Notes: generated from the letters alone by a model not told the origin. A stretch of 49,950 bases of DNA from Streptomyces sp. A1277 (GCF_004795015.1 NZ_SSBI01000058.1:1-49950); one strand, 5' to 3'; positions 30,855-39,760 are shown, counted from the first letter of the stretch. Translations and numbers: made by a program.

Positions 30855-32288
30855 TCAGACGAGCGGTACGGTCTCGGCGCCGGCGGGTCCCACGGGCGGG
30901 GACGCCACGGGCCCCGCCCCGGCCGGGGCGGGCGCGGCGGGCCAGGCGGCGAGCGGGTCGAAGCCGCGGTGCCCGCACTCGCCGAAGACGGTGAGCGGCC
31001 CGCCGCCCGAGACCGCGACGAGCTTCCAGAGCGCCGGCCGGGACAGCGCGGCGGCGGTGACGGGCAGCGCCTCGCGGCCCCGCGCGTCCACCAGCTGCCA
31101 GCCGTCCGCGCCCGGCACGGGTATGACATCGCGCAAGGTCACCGGCCAGGAGTCCAGCCACGGATCGTCGCCCAGGGCCCGCCCGTACGCGCTGATCGCC
31201 TCGGCCACCGAGACCCCCGGCGGAGGCGCACCGGCCGGCTCGGGCACACCGAACCGCTCACCCAGCTCGGCCCGCAGCTGCCCGGACCCCGGATGGGGCG
31301 TCAGCTCGGCGTCGATCCTGACGCCCACGGGCAGGGCCTGCCCCGGGGAGCGTCCGGCCGCCCCGAAGGACAGCAGCAGCGCCGTACGGCCCGACTCCTC
31401 GCCGTACAGCCAGATGCGGCGGGTGACGATCTTGCCCTCGGGGGTGTCGTACTGGGCGAGGACCAGCCAGCGGTCGCGGACCGGCGGCCCCTCCGCCGAG
31501 GCCGGCAGGCCCACCCGGGTGCGCACCGTGGCCGCCAGTGGCTGCGGCAGCCGGTCGATGCCCAGCCAGGCCGCGTCCAGCAGGTGGAGCAGCGCGCACT
31601 CCTCCAGCAGCCGCACCGGCCAGCCGGGGCCGGACGACGCGACGGCCCCCAGCTCCCGCACCCGGCCCGCGAGGCCCGGCGCCTGCGCGTCGACCATGCG
31701 GGCCGCCGTCTCCTCCCACAGCCCGTACCCCGCCTGATCGGCCGCCGCGAGACCACCGCGCAGCAGGTCCGTCAGCCGCTGCTCCAACTCCCGCGCACCG
31801 CCCCCGATCCGCTCCGCGCGCTTCTCCGCACGCCTGCGCGCGGCGGCCGGGTCGGCAGGCCCGCCCGCCGCGCCGCCACCCCCGGCGGGCCGCGCCTTCG
31901 CCTCAGCGCGTACGCGGCGGCCGCCCAGCCACTCCTCGGCCCAGTCCGGCGGTGCCCCGGCCGGCACGGCCGCGTCGTCCGCGGCCCGGAGCAGCAGCAG
32001 GCCCAGCGCGTGCTTGCACGGGAACTTCCGGCTGGGGCAACTGCACCGGTACGCGGGCCCGGTCGTGTCGACCACCGTCCGGTACGGCTTGCTGCCGCTC
32101 CCCTTGCACAGCCCCCACACCGCACCCGCGCCGTCCGCCCCGGTGTCCGACCAGGAACCGGGCGCACCGAGCTTGTTCCCCCCCTTGCGTGAGGCGTCGT
32201 CAGGAGCCAGGGCCAAGACCTGCTCCACCGTCCAGCGCGCCGCGGGAGCAGCGGCGCCCAAGGGTTCTCCCCCGTCAGTCAGCACCAT
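30855..32288 (-). CDS. SWIM zinc-finger protein
   Basis: Residues 80-96 contain a complete SWIM motif, C82-x-C84-x6-C91-x-H93 (YRCSCPSRKFPCKHALGL), a zinc-binding fold used for nucleic-acid or protein contacts. The N-terminus (WTVEQVLALAPDDASRKGG) and the ~300-residue helical C-terminal region match the YehQ-like SWIM family from memory. The start ATG 32288 has no Shine-Dalgarno; TAACGT 7 nt upstream suggests a leaderless mRNA. It is the first gene of the leftward arm of the module and faces a perfect inverted repeat in the intergenic region. Probably the recognition or adaptor component. Confidence 0.85.
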   Translation of the reverse strand: MVLTDGGEPLGAAAPAARWTVEQVLALAPDDASRKGGNKLGAPGSWSDTGADGAGAVWGLCKGSGSKPYRTVVDTTGPAYRCSCPSRKFPCKHALGLLLLRAADDAAVPAGAPPDWAEEWLGGRRVRAEAKARPAGGGGAAGGPADPAAARRRAEKRAERIGGGARELEQRLTDLLRGGLAAADQAGYGLWEETAARMVDAQAPGLAGRVRELGAVASSGPGWPVRLLEECALLHLLDAAWLGIDRLPQPLAATVRTRVGLPASAEGPPVRDRWLVLAQYDTPEGKIVTRRIWLYGEESGRTALLLSFGAAGRSPGQALPVGVRIDAELTPHPGSGQLRAELGERFGVPEPAGAPPPGVSVAEAISAYGRALGDDPWLDSWPVTLRDVIPVPGADGWQLVDARGREALPVTAAALSRPALWKLVAVSGGGPLTVFGECGHRGFDPLAAWPAAPAPAGAGPVASPPVGPAGAETVPLV

Positions 32289-32309
32289 GCCAACGACGTT
32301 AGGCCGCCC

Positions 32310-32352
32310 CACTGACAATCGCTCTGACCTGGGCAAAGACCGATTGTCAGTG
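32310..32352. promoter_or_regulatory. Perfect 12-bp inverted repeat between the divergent module arms
   Basis: CACTGACAATCG (32310-32321) and CGATTGTCAGTG (32341-32352) are exact inverse copies with a 19-nt spacer; arm centres are 31 bp apart, about three helical turns. The left arm falls between the possible -10 (TAACGT) of the SWIM gene and its expected -35 position. It probably binds a dimeric regulator that controls both operons. Confidence 0.65.
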
Positions 32353-32416
32353 CCATGGTGCACGGTGGGAACCACACCAGGCCGAGCGATCTGCCGAACG
32401 ATCTGGAGGGGGATCC

Positions 32417-33529
32417 ATGACCGTGTCCGAAACCACCGAAGCCACCGCCGGCGAGGCCCTGCGCCCGCACGCCGAGGACGCCTTCGCCGACGAGCTGAAG
32501 GCGCTCGCCGCCGCCGACGACCGGCCGCGCCCCGAGCGCTGGCGCCTGTCGCCCTGGGCCGTGGCCACGTATCTGCTCGGCGGCACGCTGCCGGACGGCA
32601 CCGTCATCACACCCAAGTACGTGGGCCCGCGCCGCCTCGTCGAGGTCGCCGTCACCACGCTCGCCACCGACCGGGCCCTGCTGCTCCTCGGCGTCCCCGG
32701 CACCGCCAAGACCTGGGTCTCCGAGCACCTGGCGGCCGCCGTCAGCGGCGACTCGACGCTGCTCGTCCAGGGCACGGCGGGCACCCCCGAGGAAGCCGTC
32801 CGCTACGGGTGGAACTACGCGCAGCTGCTCGCGCACGGCCCCAGCCGTGACGCCCTGGTGCCCAGCCCGCTGATGCGCGCCATGTCCCAGGGCATGACCG
32901 CCCGCATCGAGGAACTGACCCGCATCCCCGCCGATGTGCAGGACTCGCTGATCACGATCCTCTCGGAGAAGACCCTGCCCCTGCCCGAACTGGGCCAGGA
33001 GGTCCAGGCGGTGCGCGGGTTCAACGTCATCGCCACGGCCAACGACCGCGACCGCGGGGTCAACGAGCTGTCCAGCGCGCTGCGCCGCCGGTTCAACACC
33101 GTGGTCCTGCCGCTGCCGGCCACCCCGGAGGCGGAGGTCGACATCGTCTCCCGCCGCGTCGACCAGGTCGGCCGCTCCCTCGATCTGCCACCCGCGCCCG
33201 ACGGTCTCGCGGAGATCCGCCGCGTCGTCACGGTCTTTCGCGAACTGCGCGACGGCGTCACCACCGACGGCCGCACCAAACTCAAATCCCCCTCGGGGAC
33301 GCTGTCCACGGCCGAGGCCATCTCCGTCGTGACCAACGGCCTCGCGCTCGCCGCCCACTTCGGGGACGGCGTGCTGCGCCCGGGCGATGTCGCGGCCGGC
33401 ATCCTCGGCGCGGTCGTCCGCGATCCGGCGGCCGACCGGGTGGTCTGGCAGGAGTACCTGGAGACCGTGGTGCGGGAGCGGGACGGCTGGAAGGACTTCT
33501 ACCGCGCCTGCCGGGAGGCGTCCGTATGA
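32417..33529 (+). CDS. MoxR-family AAA+ ATPase
   Basis: This 370-residue AAA+ protein has a MoxR/YehL-type P-loop, GVPGTAKT (92-99). The Walker B region is atypical (ARIEELTRIP), followed by VQDSLITILSEKTLPL, typical of MoxR proteins, and the sensor-1 FNVIATANDRDRGVNEL. MoxR ATPases usually work with VWA-domain partners as chaperones that activate or remodel a target, and a VWA gene lies two genes downstream. RBS GGAGGGGG precedes the ATG. The TGA overlaps the next gene's ATG (ATGA), indicating translational coupling. Confidence 0.93.
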   Translation: MTVSETTEATAGEALRPHAEDAFADELKALAAADDRPRPERWRLSPWAVATYLLGGTLPDGTVITPKYVGPRRLVEVAVTTLATDRALLLLGVPGTAKTWVSEHLAAAVSGDSTLLVQGTAGTPEEAVRYGWNYAQLLAHGPSRDALVPSPLMRAMSQGMTARIEELTRIPADVQDSLITILSEKTLPLPELGQEVQAVRGFNVIATANDRDRGVNELSSALRRRFNTVVLPLPATPEAEVDIVSRRVDQVGRSLDLPPAPDGLAEIRRVVTVFRELRDGVTTDGRTKLKSPSGTLSTAEAISVVTNGLALAAHFGDGVLRPGDVAAGILGAVVRDPAADRVVWQEYLETVVRERDGWKDFYRACREASV

Positions 33530-36042
33530 CCACCGCACGCGCTTCGGGGCCGCTGCTGCTGGGGGTGCGGCACCACGGCCCCGGCTCCGCCCGCGCCGTC
33601 CGCGCCGCCCTGGACGCCGCCCGCCCGCAGGCGGTCCTCATCGAGGGCCCGCCCGAGGGCGACGCGCTCCTGCCGCTCGCGGCCGACGAGGAGATGCGGC
33701 CCCCCGTCGCCCTGCTCGCCCATGCGGTGGACGACCCGGGACGGGCGGCGTTCTGGCCGTTCGCCGAGTTCTCCCCGGAGTGGGTCGCCATTCGCTGGGC
33801 CCTGGCGAGGGACGTCCCCGTCCGCTTCATCGACCTGCCCGCGGCGCACTCGCTGGCCGTGGAGGAGGCGGAGGCGGGCCGGGACGAAGCCCCCGAGGAG
33901 GAGGACGGCCCGCCTGCGGCCGTGCCCGTCGACCCGATCCGGGTACTGGCCGAGACCGCGGGGTACGACGACCCCGAGCGCTGGTGGGAGGACGTGGTCG
34001 AGCACCGGGCCCCGGGCAGCGGCGAGGGGGCCGACCCGCTCGCCGCGTTCGCCGCGCTCGGCGAGGCGATGACCGCCCTGCGCGAGGCGTACGGAGACGG
34101 CGGGCATCCCCGGGACGCGGTCCGCGAAGCGTACATGCGCATCCAACTGCGTGCAGCGGCCAAGGAGTTCGGAGAGGACTTCGCCGTGGTGTGCGGTGCC
34201 TGGCACGTGCCCGCCCTGCGTACGCGCACCACCCTCACCGCCGACCGGGCCCTGCTCAAGGGGCTCCCCAAGGTCAAGGCCGAGCTGACCTGGGTGCCGT
34301 GGACCCACCAGCGGCTCGCCCGGCACAGCGGATACGGGGCCGGGATCGAGTCGCCCGGCTGGTACCAGCACCTCTTCGCCGCCCCGGACCGCCCGATCGC
34401 GCGCTGGATGACGAAGGTCGCCGGACTCCTGCGCGACGAGGACCGGTTCGTCTCCTCCGCCCATGTCATCGAGGCCGTCCGGCTGGCCGAGACGCTCGCC
34501 GCGATGCGCGGCCGGCCGCTCGCCGGGCTGAGCGAGACGACCGACGCGATCCGGGCCGTCATGTGCGAGGGCTCCGACGTCCCGCTCGCGCTCGTCCGGG
34601 ACCGCCTCGTCGTCGGCTCCACGCTGGGCGAGGTCCCCGACACCGCCCCCGCCGTCCCCCTGCAACGCGACCTCACCCGGCAGCAGCGCACCCTCCGCCT
34701 CAAACCGGAGGCGGACGAGCGGGAGATGGAGCTCGACCTCCGCAAGGACACCGACGCCTCCCGCAGCCGGCTGCTGCACCGGCTGCGCGTCCTCGGCGTC
34801 GGCTGGGGCGAACCCGCCGCCGGCCGGGGGAGCACCGGCACGTTCCGGGAGAGCTGGCGGCTGCGCTGGGAGCCCGAGCTGTACGTGCGCGTCGCGGAGG
34901 CGGGCGTCTGGGGCACCACCGTCCTGTCCGCCGCCACCGCCCGCGCCGAGTCGGACGCCCTGGCCGCCACCGCGCTCGCCGAGGTGACCGCGCTGGCCGA
35001 GCGCTGCCTGCTGGCCGACCTGCCCGACGCCCTGCCCGTCGTCATGCGCGCTCTCGCCGACCGCGCCGCGCTCGACGCCGACGTCGGCCACCTCGCCGAC
35101 GCCCTGCCCGCCCTGGCCCGCACCCTGCGCTACGGAGACGTCCGCGCCACGGACACCACCGCGCTCGGCGAGGTCGCGACCGGCCTCGCGGAACGCATCT
35201 GCGTCGGCCTGCCCCCCGCCTGCACCGGGCTCGACGCCGACGGGGCCGAGGCGCTGCGCCTACAGGTGGACGGCGTCCACACGGCGATCGGGCTGCTCGC
35301 CGGCGCCGTCCCGGAGAACGCGGACGGGCTCCGCGAGCGCTGGCGGGCCGTGCTCCACAAGCTCGCCGTCCGGGACACGGTCGCGGGCGTGATCCGTGGG
35401 CGGGCGGCCCGGCTGCTCCTGGACGACGGGCACCTCGACCAGGACGCCGCCGTCCGGCTGATGGGCCTCGCCCTCTCACCGGGCACCCCTCCGGCCGATG
35501 CCGCCGCCTGGATCGAGGGCTTCGTCGGCGGGGCGGCAGGCGGCGGCATGCTCCTCGTCCACGACGAGCGGCTGCTCGCCCTGGTCGACTCCTGGCTCAC
35601 CGGCGTCCCCGCCGACACCTTCACCGACGTACTGCCGCTGCTGCGGCGCACGTTCTCGGCGTACGAGCCCGGCGTCCGGCGCACGCTGGGCGACCTCGTC
35701 CGGCGCGGCCCGGCCCCCGCCGGCGCCCCGGGCCGCGGTTCGGCGGCGGGCGGCGGGACGACGGCGCCCGGCTTCGGCCCGGCCCTGGACACCGCCCGCG
35801 CCGACGCGGTGGTCCCGGTCCTGCGCCTGCTGCTCGGCCTGGACCCGCAGCCGGTCACAGCGGATACAGCAGGAACGGCAGCGGCAGCGGACCCGGCCGG
35901 CCGCCGGGCACCCGCCCACCACGACGACCGACACCACGACGACCGACACCTGGACGACCGACACCTGGACGACCGACACCTGGACGACCGACACCACGAC
36001 GACCGACACCACGACGACCGACACCTGGGGGAAACAGCGTGA
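33526..36042 (+). CDS. DUF5682 family protein, probable TIKI/TraB-like metallohydrolase fold
   Basis: This 838-residue protein begins with GVRHHGPGSARAV, where G13-V-R-H16 is a GX2H motif, followed by Glu40 in VLIEGPPEGD. A second GX2H, G224-A-W-H227 (VVCGAWHVPAL), ends the first domain. Two GX2H motifs plus a glutamate are the reported signature of the TIKI/TraB/PrgY and ChaN/EreA-like folds. Assigning DUF5682 to that group is my inference. The middle and C-terminal ~500 residues are helical and of unknown fold. The tail is a pentapeptide repeat (HHDDR/HLDDR). ATGA overlap with the ATPase gene and GTGA overlap with the VWA gene show a tightly coupled operon. It resembles E. coli YehM from memory. 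Confidence 0.85.
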   Translation: MTTARASGPLLLGVRHHGPGSARAVRAALDAARPQAVLIEGPPEGDALLPLAADEEMRPPVALLAHAVDDPGRAAFWPFAEFSPEWVAIRWALARDVPVRFIDLPAAHSLAVEEAEAGRDEAPEEEDGPPAAVPVDPIRVLAETAGYDDPERWWEDVVEHRAPGSGEGADPLAAFAALGEAMTALREAYGDGGHPRDAVREAYMRIQLRAAAKEFGEDFAVVCGAWHVPALRTRTTLTADRALLKGLPKVKAELTWVPWTHQRLARHSGYGAGIESPGWYQHLFAAPDRPIARWMTKVAGLLRDEDRFVSSAHVIEAVRLAETLAAMRGRPLAGLSETTDAIRAVMCEGSDVPLALVRDRLVVGSTLGEVPDTAPAVPLQRDLTRQQRTLRLKPEADEREMELDLRKDTDASRSRLLHRLRVLGVGWGEPAAGRGSTGTFRESWRLRWEPELYVRVAEAGVWGTTVLSAATARAESDALAATALAEVTALAERCLLADLPDALPVVMRALADRAALDADVGHLADALPALARTLRYGDVRATDTTALGEVATGLAERICVGLPPACTGLDADGAEALRLQVDGVHTAIGLLAGAVPENADGLRERWRAVLHKLAVRDTVAGVIRGRAARLLLDDGHLDQDAAVRLMGLALSPGTPPADAAAWIEGFVGGAAGGGMLLVHDERLLALVDSWLTGVPADTFTDVLPLLRRTFSAYEPGVRRTLGDLVRRGPAPAGAPGRGSAAGGGTTAPGFGPALDTARADAVVPVLRLLLGLDPQPVTADTAGTAAAADPAGRRAPAHHDDRHHDDRHLDDRHLDDRHLDDRHHDDRHHDDRHLGETA
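35917..36027 (+). repeat. 15-bp minisatellite encoding HHDDR/HLDDR
   Basis: Seven 15-bp units from 35917 to 36021 plus a partial eighth encode HHDDR, HHDDR, HLDDR three times, HHDDR twice, then HL. Units differ only at CAC versus CTG of the second codon. The array ends 12 nt before the GTG of the VWA gene. Confidence 0.92.
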
Positions 36043-37406
36043 CGACTGCCAACGGCATGACGACGACCACCGGCACGCCGACCGCCCCCGGCACGCCGAC
36101 CCCCGACCCCACAGCCCTCGGCCCCACCACAGCCCCCGCCTCCACCACCGCCGCCCCCGCCTCCACCACCGCCGCCCCCGGCTCCACAGCCCCCGCCTCC
36201 ACCACCGCCGACCACGCCTCCACCCCCGCCGGCCACGACGAGCGGCTGCGGCGCTGGCGCCTGGTGCTGGGCGCGGACAGCGCCGAGAGCACCGGACGTA
36301 CCCTCACCGGGCGCGACGCCGCGATGGACGGAGCGCTGACCGCGCTCTACGAGAACGGCAACGGGGGGCGGCCCGGCGGCCGGGGCGGCGGCGGGCGTTC
36401 GGCCGGGCTCGGCGCCTCCGCCCCGTCCGTGGCCCGCTGGCTCGGCGACATCCGCACGTATTTCCCCAGCTCCGTCGTGCAGGTCATGCAGCGCGACGCC
36501 ATCGACCGCCTCGGCCTCTCCGCGCTCCTGCTCGAACCGGAGATGCTGGAGGCCGTCGAGGCGGACGTCCACCTCGTCGGCACGCTGCTCTCCCTCAACA
36601 AGGCGATGCCCGAGACGACGAAGGAGACGGCGCGAGCCGTGGTCCGCAAGGTCGTGGAGCAGCTGGAGAAGCGGCTCACCACCCGCACCCGGGCCACCCT
36701 CACGGGCGCGCTCGACCGCTCGGCGAAGGTCACCCGGCCCCGCCACCACGACATCGACTGGGACCGCACCATCCGGGCCAACCTCAAGAACTACCTGGAG
36801 CTGCCCGGCCGGGACGGCGCCGGCACGGTCGTCCCCGAACGGCTCATCGGCTACGGGCGGGCCGCGCAGTCGGTGAAGAAGGACGTCATCCTCTGCATCG
36901 ACCAGTCGGGTTCGATGGCGGCCTCCGTGGTCTACGCCTCGGTGTTCGGCGCGGTGCTCGCCTCGATGCGCGCCCTGCGGACCCGGCTCGTCGTCTTCGA
37001 CACGGCGGTGGTCGACCTCACCGACCAGCTGGACGACCCCGTGGACGTCCTGTTCGGCACCCAGCTCGGCGGCGGCACCGACATCAACCGGGCCCTGGCC
37101 TACTGCCAGTCCCGGATCACCCGGCCGGCCGACACCGTCGTCGTGCTCATCAGCGATCTCTACGAGGGCGGCATCCGCAACGAGATGCTGAAGCGGGTCG
37201 CCGCGATGAAGGCGTCCGGCGTGCAGTTCGTGACGCTGCTCGCCCTCTCCGACGAGGGCGCCCCGGCCTACGACCGCGACCACGCGGCAGCCCTCTCCGC
37301 CCTGGGTGCTCCCGCCTTCGCCTGCACACCCGACCTCTTCCCGGACGTGATGGCCGCCGCGATCGAGAAGCGCCCCCTGCCGATACCCGACAAGGAGCCC
37401 GTCTGA
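36039..37406 (+). CDS. VWA-domain protein with MIDAS, partner of MoxR ATPase
   Basis: A Thr/Pro/Ala-rich disordered N-terminus (~65 residues) precedes a helical region (about 70-270), then a von Willebrand A domain. The MIDAS motif is intact: D288-x-S290-x-S292 in CIDQSGSMAAS, with the Thr/Asp sites TQLGGGTDINRAL and VVLISDLYEGG. It should bind Mg2+ and a protein ligand, probably in complex with the MoxR ATPase as in MoxR-VWA chaperone pairs. It corresponds to E. coli YehP from memory. The GTG start at 36039 overlaps the DUF5682 stop (GTGA) and has GGGGGA upstream. It is the last gene of the rightward operon. Confidence 0.92.
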   Translation: MTTANGMTTTTGTPTAPGTPTPDPTALGPTTAPASTTAAPASTTAAPGSTAPASTTADHASTPAGHDERLRRWRLVLGADSAESTGRTLTGRDAAMDGALTALYENGNGGRPGGRGGGGRSAGLGASAPSVARWLGDIRTYFPSSVVQVMQRDAIDRLGLSALLLEPEMLEAVEADVHLVGTLLSLNKAMPETTKETARAVVRKVVEQLEKRLTTRTRATLTGALDRSAKVTRPRHHDIDWDRTIRANLKNYLELPGRDGAGTVVPERLIGYGRAAQSVKKDVILCIDQSGSMAASVVYASVFGAVLASMRALRTRLVVFDTAVVDLTDQLDDPVDVLFGTQLGGGTDINRALAYCQSRITRPADTVVVLISDLYEGGIRNEMLKRVAAMKASGVQFVTLLALSDEGAPAYDRDHAAALSALGAPAFACTPDLFPDVMAAAIEKRPLPIPDKEPV

Positions 37407-37473
37407 CGAGCCTCCACCGCCTCACCAGCGCGATTCTGTGACCGTAATCACCGCCCAGGTGCTATCTGCGATT

Positions 37474-37479
37474 TAGGGT
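37474..37479 (+). promoter_or_regulatory. Putative -10 box for sucCD
   Basis: TAGGGT fits the TAGRRT consensus, in an AT-richer pocket (37440-37500) downstream of the VWA gene. It would give a leader of about 145 nt. A second candidate is GATAAC at 37495-37500. No -35 is clear. The rest of the gap to sucC (37407-37630) shows no hairpin. Confidence 0.35.
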
Positions 37480-37630
37480 CACGCGGGGCGCGGGGATAAC
37501 CTGCGAGATGGACATGCCGCGTATCCGGTCACCGTGTGCGCCTTCCTAGTGACACCGCAGTCACGTTGCCCCTCGCGGCACGCCCACGCAGAAAACCAAC
37601 CGCGAGACCATTGATAAGGGACGGACGCGC

Positions 37631-38812
37631 GTGGACCTGTTCGAGTACCAGGCGAGGGACCTCTTCGCCAAGCACGGTGTACCGGTGCTGGCCGGTGAAG
37701 TCATCGACACGCCTGAGGCAGCCCGCGAGGCGACCGAGCGGCTGGGCGGCAAGTCGGTCGTCAAGGCGCAGGTGAAGGTCGGCGGCCGCGGTAAGGCCGG
37801 TGGCGTGAAGCTGGCCGCCAACCCCGACGAGGCGGTCGCCCGGGCGACCGACATCCTCGGCATGGACATCAAGGGCCACACGGTCCACAAGGTGATGATC
37901 GCCGAGCTGTCCCCGGAGATCGAGGCGGAGTACTACGTCTCGTACCTCCTCGACCGCACCAACCGCACCTTCCTGGCCATGGCCTCGGTGCAGGGCGGCA
38001 TGGACATCGAGGAGGTCGCGGAGAAGACCCCCGAGGCCCTCGCGAAGGTCCCGGTCAACGCCGTCGACGGCGTCGACATCGCCAAGGCCCGCGAGATCGT
38101 GGCCCAGGCGAAGTTCCCGGCCGACGTGGCCGAGGGTGTCGCCGAGGCCCTGGTGACCCTGTGGGACACCTTCGTCGCCGAGGACGCCCTCCTCGTCGAG
38201 GTCAACCCGCTGGTGAAGACCAAGGACGGCCGCATCCTGGCGCTGGACGGCAAGGTCTCGCTCGACGAGAACGCCGACTTCCGCCAGCCGGAGCACGAGG
38301 CCCTTGAGGACAAGGCGGCGGCCAACCCGCTCGAGGCCGCGGCCAAGGCCAAGAACCTCAACTACGTCAAGCTCGACGGTGAGGTCGGCATCATCGGTAA
38401 CGGTGCCGGTCTGGTCATGTCGACCCTGGACGTCGTCGCGTACGCCGGTGAGAAGCACGGCAACGTGAAGCCCGCCAACTTCCTCGACATCGGTGGCGGC
38501 GCCTCCGCCGAGGTCATGGCGAACGGCCTGGAGATCATCCTCGGCGACTCGGACGTCAAGTCCGTCTTCGTCAACGTCTTCGGCGGCATCACCGCCTGCG
38601 ACGAGGTCGCCAACGGCATCGTCCAGGCGCTCGAACTGCTCAAGTCCAAGGGCGAGGACGTCACCAAGCCGCTGGTCGTGCGCCTCGACGGCAACAACGC
38701 GGAGCTGGGTCGCAAGATCCTCTCCGACGCCAACCACCCGCTGGTCCAGCGCGTGGACACCATGGACGGCGCGGCCGACAAGGCCGCCGAGCTCGCCGCG
38801 GCTGCGAAGTAA
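37631..38812 (+). CDS. sucC: Succinyl-CoA synthetase beta subunit (ADP-forming)
   Basis: Together with SucD it converts succinyl-CoA to succinate with substrate-level phosphorylation in the TCA cycle. The N-terminal ATP-grasp domain begins DLFEYQARDLFAKHGVPV and has VVKAQVKVGGRGKAGGVKL. The C-terminal CoA-ligase domain has GNGAGLVMSTLD, VNVFGGITACDEVANGI and VRLDGNNAELGRKIL. Length 393 aa is typical. The GTG start has AAGGGACGG upstream. sucD follows after 21 nt. Confidence 0.98.
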   Translation: MDLFEYQARDLFAKHGVPVLAGEVIDTPEAAREATERLGGKSVVKAQVKVGGRGKAGGVKLAANPDEAVARATDILGMDIKGHTVHKVMIAELSPEIEAEYYVSYLLDRTNRTFLAMASVQGGMDIEEVAEKTPEALAKVPVNAVDGVDIAKAREIVAQAKFPADVAEGVAEALVTLWDTFVAEDALLVEVNPLVKTKDGRILALDGKVSLDENADFRQPEHEALEDKAAANPLEAAAKAKNLNYVKLDGEVGIIGNGAGLVMSTLDVVAYAGEKHGNVKPANFLDIGGGASAEVMANGLEIILGDSDVKSVFVNVFGGITACDEVANGIVQALELLKSKGEDVTKPLVVRLDGNNAELGRKILSDANHPLVQRVDTMDGAADKAAELAAAAK

Positions 38813-38833
38813 GGAAGAGGGACTCAGACCACC

Positions 38834-39718
38834 ATGGCTATCTTCCTCACCAAGGACAGCAAGGTCATCGTCCAGGGGATGACCGGCGCCACGGGCATGA
38901 AGCACACCAAGCTCATGCTCGGCGACGGCACCAACATCGTCGGCGGCGTGAACCCGCGCAAGGCCGGCACGACCGTCGACTTCGACGGCACCGAGGTACC
39001 GGTCTTCGGCTCCGTCGCCGAGGCGATGGAGAAGACCGGCGCGAACGTGTCCGTCCTCTTCGTGCCGCCGGCCTTCGCGAAGGCCGCCGTCATCGAGGCG
39101 ATCGACGCCGAGATCCCGCTCGCCGTCGTGATCACCGAGGGCATCGCCGTCCACGACTCGGCCGCCTTCTGGGCGTACGCCGGCTCGAAGGGCAACAAGA
39201 CCCGCATCATCGGCCCGAACTGCCCCGGCCTGATCACCCCCGGCCAGTCCAACGCCGGCATCATCCCGGGCGACATCACCAAGCCCGGCCGCATCGGTCT
39301 CGTGTCCAAGTCCGGCACGCTGACCTACCAGATGATGTACGAGCTCCGTGACATCGGCTTCTCGTCCGCCGTCGGCATCGGTGGCGACCCGGTCATCGGT
39401 ACGACGCACATCGACGCCCTGGAGGCGTTCGAGGCCGACCCCGAGACCGACCTGATCGTCATGATCGGCGAGATCGGCGGCGACGCCGAGGAGCGTGCGG
39501 CGGACTTCATCGCGAAGAACGTCACCAAGCCGGTCGTCGGTTACGTCGCGGGCTTCACCGCCCCCGAGGGCAAGACCATGGGCCACGCCGGCGCCATCGT
39601 CTCGGGCTCCTCCGGCACCGCGCAGGCGAAGAAGGAGGCCCTTGAGGCCGCCGGCGTCAAGGTCGGCAAGACGCCGACCGAGACCGCCAAGCTGGCGCGC
39701 GAGATCCTCGGCGCCTGA
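38834..39718 (+). CDS. sucD: Succinyl-CoA synthetase alpha subunit
   Basis: It contains the CoA-binding Rossmann domain (VQGMTGATGMKHTKLML) and the phosphorylated active-site histidine, His251 in TMGHAGAIVSGSSGTA. ITEGIAVHD and GPNCPGLITPG are also family hallmarks. It forms the heteromeric enzyme with SucC. RBS GGAAGAGGG lies between the sucC stop and this ATG. A 48-bp palindrome closes the operon. Confidence 0.98.
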   Translation: MAIFLTKDSKVIVQGMTGATGMKHTKLMLGDGTNIVGGVNPRKAGTTVDFDGTEVPVFGSVAEAMEKTGANVSVLFVPPAFAKAAVIEAIDAEIPLAVVITEGIAVHDSAAFWAYAGSKGNKTRIIGPNCPGLITPGQSNAGIIPGDITKPGRIGLVSKSGTLTYQMMYELRDIGFSSAVGIGGDPVIGTTHIDALEAFEADPETDLIVMIGEIGGDAEERAADFIAKNVTKPVVGYVAGFTAPEGKTMGHAGAIVSGSSGTAQAKKEALEAAGVKVGKTPTETAKLAREILGA

Positions 39719-39760
39719 CGCACGCGGCCGCGCCTTTGCGCGGCAGCGCGTCACCGTACG

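Noticed and set aside
35917..36027. Regular array as CRISPR or integron-like element
   Set aside because: 15-bp units without spacers in frame inside DUF5682 are a coding minisatellite.
33387..36038. In-frame upstream extension of the VWA gene
   Set aside because: The frame is open back to 33387 only because of GC-rich codon bias. The sequence there is an Arg/Pro/Gly-rich shadow of DUF5682; GTG 36039 has a good ribosome site and the expected stop-start overlap.
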